Below, piece by piece: positions 56,270-64,000 of a stretch of DNA of 64,000 bases. The notes below the pieces were generated by a model. It saw only the letters and a program-made list of their open reading frames with translations, had not been told where the DNA came from and did no database searches. Source of the DNA: Pararhizobium mangrovi (GTDB taxonomy: Bacteria > Pseudomonadota > Alphaproteobacteria > Rhizobiales > Rhizobiaceae); assembly GCF_006516965.1 (NCBI RefSeq), contig NZ_VHLH01000024.1, positions 1-64,000 of the forward strand, written 5' to 3'. A program made the position numbers and the translations under genes. How positions within the stretch are numbered: position 1 is the stretch's first letter; every line of letters begins with the position of its first letter.

Positions 56270-57682
56270 ATGACCGACACACCCCGCACGCTCTACGACA
56301 AGATCTGGGACGATCACCTCGTCGACAGCCAGGACGACGGCACCTGCCTTCTCTACATCGACCGGCACCTCGTCCACGAAGTGACGAGCCCGCAGGCCTT
56401 CGAGGGCCTTCGCCTGACGGGGCGCTCCGTGCGCCAGCCGCAGAAGACGCTCGCCGTGGTCGACCACAACGTGCCGACGACGGCCGACCGCTACGAGGGC
56501 ATCAAGAACGAGGAAAGCCGCATCCAGGTCGAGGCGCTGGCGAAGAACGCGCTCGATTTCGGTGTCGACTATTTCAACGAACGCGACGACCGGCAGGGTA
56601 TCGTCCATATCGTCGGTCCGGAACAGGGCTTCACCCTGCCCGGCACGACCATCGTGTGCGGCGACAGCCATACCTCGACGCACGGCGCCTTCGGTGCGCT
56701 CGCCCACGGCATCGGCACGTCGGAGGTCGAGCACGTTCTCGCCACGCAGACGCTGATCCAGTCGAAGGCGAAGAACATGCTCGTCCAGGTGGATGGTACA
56801 TTGCCGGAAGGCGTCGGCGCCAAGGACATCATCCTCGCCATCATCGGCGAGATCGGCACGGCCGGCGGCACGGGCCACGTCATCGAATATGCCGGCGAAG
56901 CCATCCGCTCGCTTTCGATGGAAGGGCGCATGACGATCTGCAACATGTCGATCGAAGGCGGTGCGCGCGCCGGGCTGATCGCCCCGGACGAGACGACCTA
57001 CGCCTACCTCAAGGACCGCCCTCGTTCCCCGAAGGGCACGGCCTGGGACATGGCCGTCGGTTACTGGGAAGGGCTGAAGACGGACGAGGGTGCCGTCTAC
57101 GACAAGGTCGTGCGCCTCGACGCGGCGAACCTGCCGCCGATCATCTCTTGGGGGTCTTCGCCCGAGGACGTGGTTTCGGTGACCGGCGAAGTGCCGAACC
57201 CCGACGATATCCAGCAGGAAGCCAAGCGCGCTTCGAAGTGGCGCGCGCTGAAATACATGGGCCTGACGCCGGGAACGAAGATGACGGACATCGCGCTCGA
57301 CCGCGTCTTCATCGGCTCGTGCACGAACGGGCGGATCGAGGATCTGCGCGCCGCGGCGAAGGTCGTGGAAGGGCGCACCGTGGCCGAAGGCATCGACGCG
57401 ATGGTGGTTCCCGGTTCCGGCCTTGTGAAGAAGCAGGCCGAGGAAGAAGGACTCGATGCGATCTTCAAGGCGGCCGGCTTCGAATGGCGCGAGCCGGGCT
57501 GTTCCATGTGCCTCGCCATGAACGACGACCGGCTGAAGCCGGAAGAGCGCTGCGCCTCCACCTCGAACCGCAACTTCGAAGGGCGGCAGGGCTTCAAGGG
57601 CCGCACACACCTCGTTTCGCCGTCGATGGCGGCGGCCGCGGCGATCGCCGGCCATTTCGTGGATATCCGCGAATGGCGCTGA
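56270..57682 (+). CDS. leuC: 3-isopropylmalate dehydratase large subunit
   Basis: The 470-residue LeuC isomerises 2- to 3-isopropylmalate in leucine synthesis with LeuD, through a [4Fe-4S] cluster. Cluster cysteines are in [18 protein letters not shown] and [15 protein letters not shown]; the opening is [20 protein letters not shown]. In many Hyphomicrobiales leuC lies next to rplS; here they are about 16 kb apart, which suggests a rearrangement. No leuD gene is visible. A terminator follows. Confidence 0.96.
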   Translation: MTDTPRTLYDKIWDDHLVDSQDDGTCLLYIDRHLVHEVTSPQAFEGLRLTGRSVRQPQKTLAVVDHNVPTTADRYEGIKNEESRIQVEALAKNALDFGVDYFNERDDRQGIVHIVGPEQGFTLPGTTIVCGDSHTSTHGAFGALAHGIGTSEVEHVLATQTLIQSKAKNMLVQVDGTLPEGVGAKDIILAIIGEIGTAGGTGHVIEYAGEAIRSLSMEGRMTICNMSIEGGARAGLIAPDETTYAYLKDRPRSPKGTAWDMAVGYWEGLKTDEGAVYDKVVRLDAANLPPIISWGSSPEDVVSVTGEVPNPDDIQQEAKRASKWRALKYMGLTPGTKMTDIALDRVFIGSCTNGRIEDLRAAAKVVEGRTVAEGIDAMVVPGSGLVKKQAEEEGLDAIFKAAGFEWREPGCSMCLAMNDDRLKPEERCASTSNRNFEGRQGFKGRTHLVSPSMAAAAAIAGHFVDIREWR

Positions 57683-57704
57683 GGCGCACATCCTTCCGAT
57701 AAAG

Positions 57705-57740
57705 AAAAGGCCGTCGGCGGGAATACGCCGGCGGCCTTTT
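57705..57740 (+). terminator. Rho-independent terminator after leuC
   Basis: AAAAGGCCGTCGGCG, six-base loop, CGCCGGCGGCCTTTT. The 15-bp stem has one G-T mismatch. It lies 23 bases after the leuC stop and can also serve the convergent yihY side, because the arms carry A and T runs on both ends. Confidence 0.9.
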
Positions 57741-57808
57741 ACCTTGCTCGATCGGTTGCGCCACTCGCCGCTTCCAACCGCACGATCACATCGCGAGGTG
57801 CCGACCGC

Positions 57809-58795
57809 TCACTGTTCGTTGGCGCTCGCGCCGAGGGTGTCGGCAGCCCGCGCGCCGCGTTCGCCCATCGGCTTGTCCTCGCCGATGGTCGAATCCATTC
57901 CCGTCTGGTGCTCCATCTCGGCGTTGATCTCGGCGCCGACGATGAGGATCACCAGCGAGATCCAGGTCCACATCAGGAAGCCGATCGCCGCACCCAGCGA
58001 GCCGTAGGTGGCGTTGTAGTTGGCGAAGCTCTGCAGGTACCAGGAAAAGGCGATCGAGGCGATGATCCACACGACCGTCGCAAGCACCGCTCCCGGCACC
58101 TGCCAGCGCCATTTCGCGCGGCGACGGCTCGGCCCGAAGCGGTAGATGATGGATATGCCGAAGGCGATGAAGATCAGCATCAGCGGCCAGCGGACGATGC
58201 GGATCAGGAGATCGGCGACGGTCGTCAGACGCAGGAAGGCGAGCAGCGCCGGGATCACGCCGACGACGACGATCAGGAGCGCGGCGATGATCATCGCGCC
58301 GAAGGTGAAGACGAAGCTCACGAGGTTGAGCCGGATGAAGCTGCGGTGCTCGCGCTCCTCGTAGGCGATGTTCATCGCGTCGAAGAGCGTCTTGATGCCG
58401 TTGTTCGCGCTCCACAGCGCGGCAAGCAGGCCGAAGACGAAGCCGAAGCTCAAGGCGTTGGAGTTCGCCGTCGCGAAGGCCTTCAACTGGCTGTTGATCA
58501 GGTCGAAGGCGGCCTCCGGCATCAGCCGCGAGAGGAAGGCGATGTGATCGGCGATCGTCGAAGGATCGGCGACCAGCCCGTAGAGCGAGACGAAGGCGGC
58601 AAGCGCCGGGAAGATCGCAAGCAGCAGGTAGAAGGTCGACCCGGCGGCGATCAGCATCACCCGGTCTTCGGATATTTTGGTGAACACGCGCCGTGCGATA
58701 TCCCACCAGCCGAGCCTGGGAATGCGCTGGGGCCAGTAGGCTCTGCGGCCCCTGCCCTTTTCGGTCAGTCTCTGCCGATCCATGTCGGTAACCAT
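57809..58795 (-). CDS. YihY/BrkB family inner-membrane protein
   Basis: The 328-residue protein has six hydrophobic segments and the family sequence EDRVMLIAAGSTFYLLLAIF, and later WKWQVPGA-like WRWQVPGAVLATVVWIIASI and YGSLGAAIGFLMWTWIS. Despite the old names (virulence factor BrkB, RNase BN) the function is unknown. The end is polar and acidic. The ATG at 58795 has AGGCGG in front; an internal ATG at 58783 is an alternative. It diverges from the ku operon. Confidence 0.9.
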   Translation of the reverse strand: MVTDMDRQRLTEKGRGRRAYWPQRIPRLGWWDIARRVFTKISEDRVMLIAAGSTFYLLLAIFPALAAFVSLYGLVADPSTIADHIAFLSRLMPEAAFDLINSQLKAFATANSNALSFGFVFGLLAALWSANNGIKTLFDAMNIAYEEREHRSFIRLNLVSFVFTFGAMIIAALLIVVVGVIPALLAFLRLTTVADLLIRIVRWPLMLIFIAFGISIIYRFGPSRRRAKWRWQVPGAVLATVVWIIASIAFSWYLQSFANYNATYGSLGAAIGFLMWTWISLVILIVGAEINAEMEHQTGMDSTIGEDKPMGERGARAADTLGASANEQ

Positions 58796-58960
58796 AACAA
58801 TCCGCCTGCGGCGCCGAGCCGCCTACATGGGTGATACTACAATAGGCGATCGCACGAATCGTTCCCGGCATTGTGCGCCGCACGCGGATGCGAACGTGGC
58901 GACAAGATGGCCCGGTTGCGCGTTTGTGATGTTGCGGGAAGTCCGATCGTCGCAGGCGCT

Positions 58961-58985
58961 GGAACGTCCGGCCCGACGTTTCGTT
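58961..58985 (+). promoter_or_regulatory. EcfG/RpoE2-type general-stress promoter upstream of the ku-ligD cluster
   Basis: GGAAC at 58961-58965, exactly 16 bases, CGTT at 58982-58985: a perfect match to the alphaproteobacterial general-stress sigma factor consensus. The start codon of the small membrane protein (59022) lies 36 bases after the -10. In Sinorhizobium meliloti ku and ligD genes are reported under RpoE2 control, which supports the assignment. Confidence 0.75.
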
Positions 58986-59021
58986 ACCGTGAGCGAAGAA
59001 GAAAATCCGGGAAACGCAGGA

Positions 59022-59276
59022 ATGGCCGAAAAACAAGTCGATCGCCGTGAGGCTCGTCAGGGCCGCAACGGTCCGCGCATGCTCATTGTTCTGGTCGCGG
59101 CGCTCGTTCTGGCCGCGATCGCATGGGGCATCGCGAACCTCTACTTCGACAGCGTCGAACCGCAGCGCAATTTCACGACGGACCAGGAATCGCACAGCAA
59201 CGCGGAACAGCCGGCCAATCCGGTTCCCAACGGGGAGAACAAGCCTTCGGCTCAACCCCGAAACGACAACCAGTAG
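59022..59276 (+). CDS. Small membrane-anchored protein, first gene of the ku-ligD cluster
   Basis: The 84-residue protein starts MAEKQVDRREARQGRNGPRM, has one membrane helix (about residues 20-43, LIVLVAALVLAAIAWGIANL), and a polar, Asn/Gln/Pro-rich tail (NGENKPSAQPRNDNQ). The likely topology is inside N-terminus, outside C-terminus. It lies 45 bases before ku and directly behind the stress promoter, so it probably shares its transcript. I recognise no family. A GTG at 58989 would lie too close to the transcription start to be used. Confidence 0.7.
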   Translation: MAEKQVDRREARQGRNGPRMLIVLVAALVLAAIAWGIANLYFDSVEPQRNFTTDQESHSNAEQPANPVPNGENKPSAQPRNDNQ

Positions 59277-59321
59277 GCTCACGACCAGGCAGCGGGCCGA
59301 ACGCAGCGAGGGATTTGCCGC

Positions 59322-60314
59322 ATGGCAGCGCGTGCAGCATGGAAGGGACAGCTTCGTCTCTCCCTCGTTTCCATCCCCGTGGAACTCTACCCGGCGACGC
59401 GCCGCAGCGCGCATATCAGCTTTCGCCAGATCCACGAGCCTTCCGGCAAGCCGGTACACTATCAGTCGGTCGTGGACGGCGTGGGACCGATCGACAAGAG
59501 CGACATCGTCAAGGGCTACGAGGTGGAAAAGGGCGAGTACGTCCTTCTCGACCCGGAAGAGATCGACGCGATCAAGCTCGAGACGAAACGTACGCTCGAA
59601 CTGGTGCAGTTCGTCTCCTCCGACGAGATCCCGCCGCTCTACTACGACAAGCCGTATTACCTCGTCCCGACCGACGAACTGGCCGAAGACGCCTACAGGG
59701 TCGTGCGCGACGCTCTGCGCGACAGCCGCAAGACCGGGCTCGGCCAGCTGACCCTGCGCGGGCAGGAATACCTTGCCGCCGTACGCCCGTGCGGAGACGG
59801 CCTGCTGCTCGAGACGCTGCACTACGCCGACGAGATCCGGAACGCCGACCCGATGTTTTCCGACATCACGCATCGGGAGCCCGACCAGGACCTCCTGAGC
59901 GTCGCGACGGAACTCATCGACAAGAAGACCGCGCCCTTCGACGCGAGCGTCTTCAAGGACCATTATTCCGTCGCCCTTCGCGACCTCGTCAAGCGCAAGA
60001 CGGGCGACCGCAAGGCCAAGCGCGCCGAGACCGACGACGACGAAAAGCCGGAGAACCGGGGAGACAACGTCGTCGACCTGATGTCGGCACTGAAGAAGAG
60101 CCTGGAGGGATCCGGGGAAGACGACAACAAGCAGGGCGGCGGCAAGAAGACCGCTTCCGGCAAGGGCACGCGAAGCGGCGGCACGAAGAAGGCCGCCTCG
60201 TCCTCGACCAAGTCGTCCTCCGGCAAGTCTTCCTCGACGAAATCGTCGAAGGCGAAGAGTTCTTCCGGTTCGTCTAAATCCGCCGCCTCCGGATCCCGCA
60301 AGAAGTCGGCCTGA
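59322..60314 (+). CDS. ku: Non-homologous end joining protein Ku
   Basis: The 330-residue homodimeric Ku binds and holds double-strand DNA breaks for LigD. The beta-barrel core starts ARAAWKGQLRLSLVSIPVEL, with SGKPVHYQSVVDGVGPIDKS, DPEEIDAIKLETKRTLELVQ and YYLVPTDELAEDAYRVVRDA. Residues about 265-330 form a Lys/Ser-rich extension (GGKKTASGKGTRSGGTKKAA), longer and more basic than minimal Ku; such tails help DNA threading and LigD contact. The next gene is ligD, 11 bases on. Confidence 0.95.
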   Translation: MAARAAWKGQLRLSLVSIPVELYPATRRSAHISFRQIHEPSGKPVHYQSVVDGVGPIDKSDIVKGYEVEKGEYVLLDPEEIDAIKLETKRTLELVQFVSSDEIPPLYYDKPYYLVPTDELAEDAYRVVRDALRDSRKTGLGQLTLRGQEYLAAVRPCGDGLLLETLHYADEIRNADPMFSDITHREPDQDLLSVATELIDKKTAPFDASVFKDHYSVALRDLVKRKTGDRKAKRAETDDDEKPENRGDNVVDLMSALKKSLEGSGEDDNKQGGGKKTASGKGTRSGGTKKAASSSTKSSSGKSSSTKSSKAKSSSGSSKSAASGSRKKSA

Positions 60315-60325
60315 GGGAAGCCCCG

Positions 60326-62917
60326 ATGGCAGGCAAGGCCGACCCGCTCGCCGAATACAAACGCCGCCGCGACTTCAGCCAGACGCGTGAGCCGAAGGGC
60401 AAGGCCGGCCGGAAACCGCCCGTGAAGGAGCGGCTCGCCTTTCTCGTCCAGAAGCACGACGCGACGAGGCTGCACTACGATTTCCGGCTCGAAAACGAAG
60501 GCGTGCTCCTGAGCTGGGCGGTGACGAAGGGACCGAGCGCGGACCCGGAAGACAAGCGGCTCGCCGTGCGCACCGAGGACCATCCGCTCGAATACGGCAC
60601 CTTCGAGGGCACGATTCCGAAGGGCCAGTACGGCGGCGGTACGGTGATGCTGTGGGACACCGGATGGTGGGAACCGCTGCACGACCCGGCCGAGGGCATC
60701 GCCGAGGGAAAGCTGCACTTCATTCTTCACGGCGCACGCATGACGGGCGGCTGGGCGCTCGTGCGCATGCGTGCGCGCAAGGGGGAAAAGCGCGAGAACT
60801 GGCTCCTCGTGAAGGAGCGAGACGACGACGCCCGCGACGACGGCGATGCGCTGCTTTCCGAAAACGAGAAGAGCGTCGCGAGCGATCGCACGATGAAGGA
60901 GATCGCCGAGGAGAAGGGCGAGACGGCTCAAGGCAAACGCGTGAAGACCGCGAAGCGGACCGCCAGCACCCGTTCGGGGAAGCGGGCGAAGTCTTCCGGT
61001 CCACCGCGTTTCCAAAAGCCGCAACTCGCAACGCTCTACGACACCGCGCCCGAGGGCGCGGACTGGCTCCACGAGGTCAAGTTCGACGGTTACCGCGTAC
61101 TGGCCGCCGTCGGCGGTGGCAAGACACGGTTCTTCACGCGCAACGGGCACGACTGGAGCGACAAGTTCGCCGTCCTGCAGGCACCTTTCGCGGAGATCGG
61201 TTGCGACGCGGCACTCGTCGACGGCGAGGTGACCGCGGCGTCGAAGACGGACAACTCGGACTTTTCCGCCCTGCAGAAGGTGCTGAAATCCGGCGCCGAC
61301 CTGACCTTCCACGCATTCGACCTTCTTTCGCTCGACGGCGACGACTGGCGCGACAGCCCGCAGATCGAGCGCAAGGAACGGCTGCGCTCCCTGCTTTCCG
61401 ACTTGCCGAAGGGGTCTGCCCTGCACTACAGCGACCATGTCCGCGGCCATGGGCCGGAGGTTCATACGCGCGTCTGCAAGGCGGGCGAGGAAGGCATCGT
61501 CTCCAAACGCGCCGATGCACCCTATCGCGGCGAACGCTCGAAGAACTGGCGCAAGGTGAAGTGCACGAAGCGCCAGGAATTCGTGATCGGCGGCTATTCG
61601 CCCTCCGACAAGAAGGCGCGCCCCTTCGCTTCGCTCCTCGTCGGCACCCACGAGGACGGTGCGCTTATCTATCGCGGACGGGTGGGAACGGGCTTCGACC
61701 AGGACCTGCTCGACGCGCTTTCCGCGCGCTTCGAAAAGCTTGCCCGCAAGACGATGCCCTTCGAGAGCGTGCCGAAGGAACGGGCGAAGGACGCACGATG
61801 GCTGACGCCCAGCCTCGTCGCCGAGATCGAGTTTACGGAATTCACCGACGACGGCCATGTTCGCCACGGCGCGTTCATCGGCCTGCGCGAGGACAAGGAG
61901 GCAAGCGACGTGACGCTCGAATCCAGGCCTTCACCGTCGCGCAAGAAGGCCGCATCGTCGCGCAAGAAAACCGGTGAAGCGAAGAAGGAAAAGACGCCGT
62001 CCACGGCCGAAAAGCTCGAACGCGCCGAGGGCGAGAGTGGCGACCGCATTCTCGGCGTGCGCATCTCGCACCCCGACCGGACGCTCTTCGAGGAACAGGG
62101 CGTCGCAAAGATCGATCTGGCACGCTACTACGCCGTAGTCGCCGAACGGATGCTCGCCCATGCCGCACGGCGGCCGCTTTCGCTCGTGCGCTGCCCGCAG
62201 GGGCCGCAAAAGGCCTGCTTCTTCCAGAAGCACGCGAGCGAAGGGTTTCCCGAGGCGATCCGCACGGTGCCGATCGCCGAGAAATCCGGCGAGAAGCAGG
62301 ACTACCTCTACGTCGAAGACGGCAGCGGCCTCGTCTCCTGCGTACAGATGGGCACGCTCGAATTCCACGTATGGGGGTCTTCGATCGACAATCTCGAAAA
62401 GCCCGAACGCATGATCTTCGATCTCGATCCCGACGAGGGGCTCGGCTTCGCGAAGGTACGCGAAGCGGCATGGGACATGCGCGCGCGCCTATCCGACCTC
62501 GGCCTTCAATCCGTGGTGATGGCGACCGGCGGCAAGGGCCTTCACGTGATCGTACCGATCGAACGACGCGCCGGCTGGGACCGGATCAAGGCTTTCGCGC
62601 GCGGCTTTGCGACCGTCATGGCGAGCGAAGACCCCGAGCGCTACACGGCGACGATGTCGAAGGAAAAGCGCAAGGGTCGCATCTTCGTCGACTGGCTGCG
62701 CAATGAACGCGGCGCGACGGCGATCACGCCCTATTCCACCCGATCCCGGCCGGGCGCGCCGGTGGCGACGCCCCTCGCCTGGGAGGAACTGGACGATCTC
62801 GAAGCCGGCAACACCTTCACGGTACGCACCGTCATCGACCGGCTGGACGATGAACCATGGCCGCAGCCGCCGCGCCAGTCGGTCACCAAGGCCATGGAAA
62901 AGGCGGTTACCCGCTGA
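60326..62917 (+). CDS. ligD: Multifunctional ATP-dependent DNA ligase D
   Basis: At 863 residues this is the full three-activity LigD of bacterial NHEJ. Order: phosphoesterase domain (about 35-165; QKHDATRLHYDFRLENEGVL, GTIPKGQYGGGTVMLWDTG), ligase (about 230-545; nucleotidyl lysine K252 in HEVKFDGYRVLA), a basic linker (SRKKAASSRKKTGEAKKEK), and polymerase/primase (about 573-863; ISHPDRTLF, metal-binding DLDPDEGLGFA). This PE-Lig-Pol order is like Pseudomonas and other proteobacteria rather than the mycobacterial Pol-PE-Lig order. Confidence 0.96.
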   Translation: MAGKADPLAEYKRRRDFSQTREPKGKAGRKPPVKERLAFLVQKHDATRLHYDFRLENEGVLLSWAVTKGPSADPEDKRLAVRTEDHPLEYGTFEGTIPKGQYGGGTVMLWDTGWWEPLHDPAEGIAEGKLHFILHGARMTGGWALVRMRARKGEKRENWLLVKERDDDARDDGDALLSENEKSVASDRTMKEIAEEKGETAQGKRVKTAKRTASTRSGKRAKSSGPPRFQKPQLATLYDTAPEGADWLHEVKFDGYRVLAAVGGGKTRFFTRNGHDWSDKFAVLQAPFAEIGCDAALVDGEVTAASKTDNSDFSALQKVLKSGADLTFHAFDLLSLDGDDWRDSPQIERKERLRSLLSDLPKGSALHYSDHVRGHGPEVHTRVCKAGEEGIVSKRADAPYRGERSKNWRKVKCTKRQEFVIGGYSPSDKKARPFASLLVGTHEDGALIYRGRVGTGFDQDLLDALSARFEKLARKTMPFESVPKERAKDARWLTPSLVAEIEFTEFTDDGHVRHGAFIGLREDKEASDVTLESRPSPSRKKAASSRKKTGEAKKEKTPSTAEKLERAEGESGDRILGVRISHPDRTLFEEQGVAKIDLARYYAVVAERMLAHAARRPLSLVRCPQGPQKACFFQKHASEGFPEAIRTVPIAEKSGEKQDYLYVEDGSGLVSCVQMGTLEFHVWGSSIDNLEKPERMIFDLDPDEGLGFAKVREAAWDMRARLSDLGLQSVVMATGGKGLHVIVPIERRAGWDRIKAFARGFATVMASEDPERYTATMSKEKRKGRIFVDWLRNERGATAITPYSTRSRPGAPVATPLAWEELDDLEAGNTFTVRTVIDRLDDEPWPQPPRQSVTKAMEKAVTR

Positions 62918-62955
62918 GTGCTGCGCTCGGGACCGCGCGATCAAGTGCTCTGCAC

Positions 62956-63031
62956 CCTGATCGGATCAGGTCCAGCGCTCCGGCCCGTTATCTCGGGCAT
63001 CGTCCGCGACGCCGGACCGGATCGGTCCGGC
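62956..63031. repeat. Two perfect palindromes between the convergent ligD and ribbon-helix-helix genes
   Basis: CCTGATC-G-GATCAGG at 62956-62970 and GCCGGACC-GGATC-GGTCCGGC at 63011-63031. Neither has a T tract. They could be hairpin 3' ends for both genes or protein-binding palindromes. Confidence 0.6.
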
Positions 63032-63042
63032 CGGACAATGCG

Positions 63043-63264
63043 CTACCCGTCGTTTGCCGAGTTCAGCGCTTCGGGCCGTGTACCGGCATCGTCGTGCGGG
63101 CCGTCGAAGCCGTTCTCGCGCAGCCAGCGCCGCAAGATCTCGCGAACGGCATGGGCATCGTCGCTCAGATGGCCGTTTTGCGACCGGAAGGCTTCGAGAC
63201 GCGCGACGAGGTCGTCGTCGAGTTTCAGCGTGATGGTCTCGGCTTCGCTTCCGGATGCGCTCAT
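63043..63264 (-). CDS. Ribbon-helix-helix (CopG/Arc-type) protein
   Basis: The 73-residue protein starts MSASGSEAETITLKLDDDLV and has ARLEAFRSQNGHLSDDAHAV followed by REILRRWLREN: one beta strand, two helices. Such proteins are DNA-binding antitoxins or small regulators. No toxin gene is next to it in the window. A perfect 5-bp inverted repeat GGCGC-N8-GCGCC (63284-63301) upstream could be its own operator. The ATG at 63303 is possible but gives a longer N-terminus. Confidence 0.72.
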   Translation of the reverse strand: MSASGSEAETITLKLDDDLVARLEAFRSQNGHLSDDAHAVREILRRWLRENGFDGPHDDAGTRPEALNSANDG

Positions 63265-63412
63265 CGATCTCGTCTCCCTGCGCGGCGCTACATAATGCGC
63301 CATTTCCTGTCCTCAACGACTATGGAGCGCAAACGCGATGCGGCGCGAGGCGGTTCCGCCGGATGCCGGTACCGGTGCCGGTCGGGTTGGCCTTTCGTAT
63401 CGGACCGGGAGA

Positions 63413-64000
63413 TCAGCGGAATGCGCGGCTGACGAAGCGCGTGCCGCGCAGGCCGAAACGCCAGGTGCGGTCGACGTCGCGAGTGATGCCGACACGCGGA
63501 CCGGAGACGACGGACGGTGCGCTCAGGCCTTCCGCCAGCAGGAAGGGCGGCTGGTCGAGCGGCCGGCGGTCGTGTCCGCCATCGATGGCGAGCGCCTGGG
63601 TCAGCCGGCCCGGCCCGCTGCACAGCTTGCGTTCGTCCTCGACACCCCGGCGCGCATACATCGCCTCGATGCCCACGAGCGGCATGAGCGCACGCACCAG
63701 GACGGCACTTCCCGGTTCGGTCACCACGTTGAAGCACCAGTGCAGGCCGTAGGAACGGTAGACATAGGCATGCCCGGCAGGACCGAACATTGCCGAGTTG
63801 CGCGGCGTCACGCCGCCATAGCTGTGCGAGGCCGCGTCGTCGGGCGCATAGGCTTCCGTTTCGACGATGATGCCGCCCGCACCGTCGACCTCGAGCCACG
63901 CGCCGACGAGCGCGCGCGCGACGGTGACGGCGTCCCGCTCGTAGAACTCGGCGGTGAGACGGCGGCCCGGACCAGGCGGACCCTCCTCCGGTCGAAGTTG
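63413..64000 (-). CDS. 3-methyladenine DNA glycosylase (Aag/MPG type), 5' end outside the window
   Basis: The visible 195 codons, reading from the window edge, carry the Aag core: TAEFYERDAVTVARALVGAW, the catalytic-glutamate motif ETEAYAPDDAASHSYGGVTP and RNSAMFGPAGHAYVYRSYGL, ending at FVSRAFR. The enzyme excises alkylated and deaminated purines in base excision repair. Only the N-terminal start is missing. Its position beside the ku-ligD block is suggestive of a small DNA-repair neighbourhood. Confidence 0.9.
   Translation of the reverse strand, partial: QLRPEEGPPGPGRRLTAEFYERDAVTVARALVGAWLEVDGAGGIIVETEAYAPDDAASHSYGGVTPRNSAMFGPAGHAYVYRSYGLHWCFNVVTEPGSAVLVRALMPLVGIEAMYARRGVEDERKLCSGPGRLTQALAIDGGHDRRPLDQPPFLLAEGLSAPSVVSGPRVGITRDVDRTWRFGLRGTRFVSRAFR

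Overview
The window is a GC-rich stretch of an alphaproteobacterial chromosome, most likely from the order Hyphomicrobiales (Rhizobiales). The evidence is gene content and order: acnA divergent from ccmABCDG with a DUF1223 gene behind acnA; ffh - chorismate mutase - rpsP - rimM - trmD - rplS; dapF - mtaB - ftsY - ispZ; a ClpS2-like adaptor; and DUF2794 and DUF3008 proteins. A marine or soil Aurantimonadaceae-like member is possible, but the sequence alone does not settle the family. I recognise no rRNA, tRNA, CRISPR array, prophage or complete insertion sequence.

Layout. 0.1-9.8 kb: ispG, clpS, a GH15 glucoamylase/trehalase-like enzyme divergent from a CPA1 antiporter, a MITE-like repeat, DUF4396 and DUF3008 proteins, an MFS exporter with a DeoR-type regulator, and a DCC protein. 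9.9-20.4 kb, nearly all on the minus strand: pyruvate carboxylase, a LuxR solo, a two-domain ALDH16 aldehyde dehydrogenase behind deoC, YkvA, a pterin dehydratase, thpR and a TesA-like esterase. The esterase diverges from a YbbA/YbbP-type ABC pair at 20.4-23.7 kb. 23.9-27.3 kb: BI-1 protein, GNAT acetyltransferase, DUF2794, DUF1223. 27.5-33.5 kb: aconitase and the cytochrome c maturation operon ccmABCDG, including a short ccmD. 33.6-39.0 kb: ABC-2 exporter, PRC-barrel protein, catalase-like protein, a DUF2061 gene with a broken-looking start, an XRE regulator and a VOC protein. 39.1-43.5 kb: the ribosome/SRP operon from ffh to rplS. 43.5-48.4 kb: an accessory block with two overlapping small membrane-protein genes of unknown function, a SulP transporter, a repeat-rich fasciclin protein and a YcaQ-like protein. 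48.5-53.6 kb: dapF, mtaB, ftsY, ispZ and a methyltransferase. 53.8-57.7 kb: amino-acid ABC binding protein and permease without an ATPase, GNAT, leuC. 57.8-64 kb: YihY, then a stress and DNA-repair block (small membrane protein, ku, ligD, a ribbon-helix-helix protein, and a 3-methyladenine glycosylase cut by the window edge).

Regulation visible by eye. A perfect match to the alphaproteobacterial general-stress (EcfG/RpoE2) promoter, GGAAC-N16-CGTT, lies just upstream of the small membrane protein - ku - ligD cluster. Weaker look-alikes precede the fasciclin, PRC-barrel, DUF3008 and LuxR genes. Five rho-independent terminator candidates are listed.

The observations most worth follow-up are the stress promoter feeding a new small membrane protein plus the NHEJ pair, the translationally coupled small membrane-protein pair at 43.8-44.3 kb, the roughly 310-bp nested palindromic element at 5.9-6.2 kb, and the DUF2061 gene whose conserved N-terminus lies upstream of any usable in-frame start.
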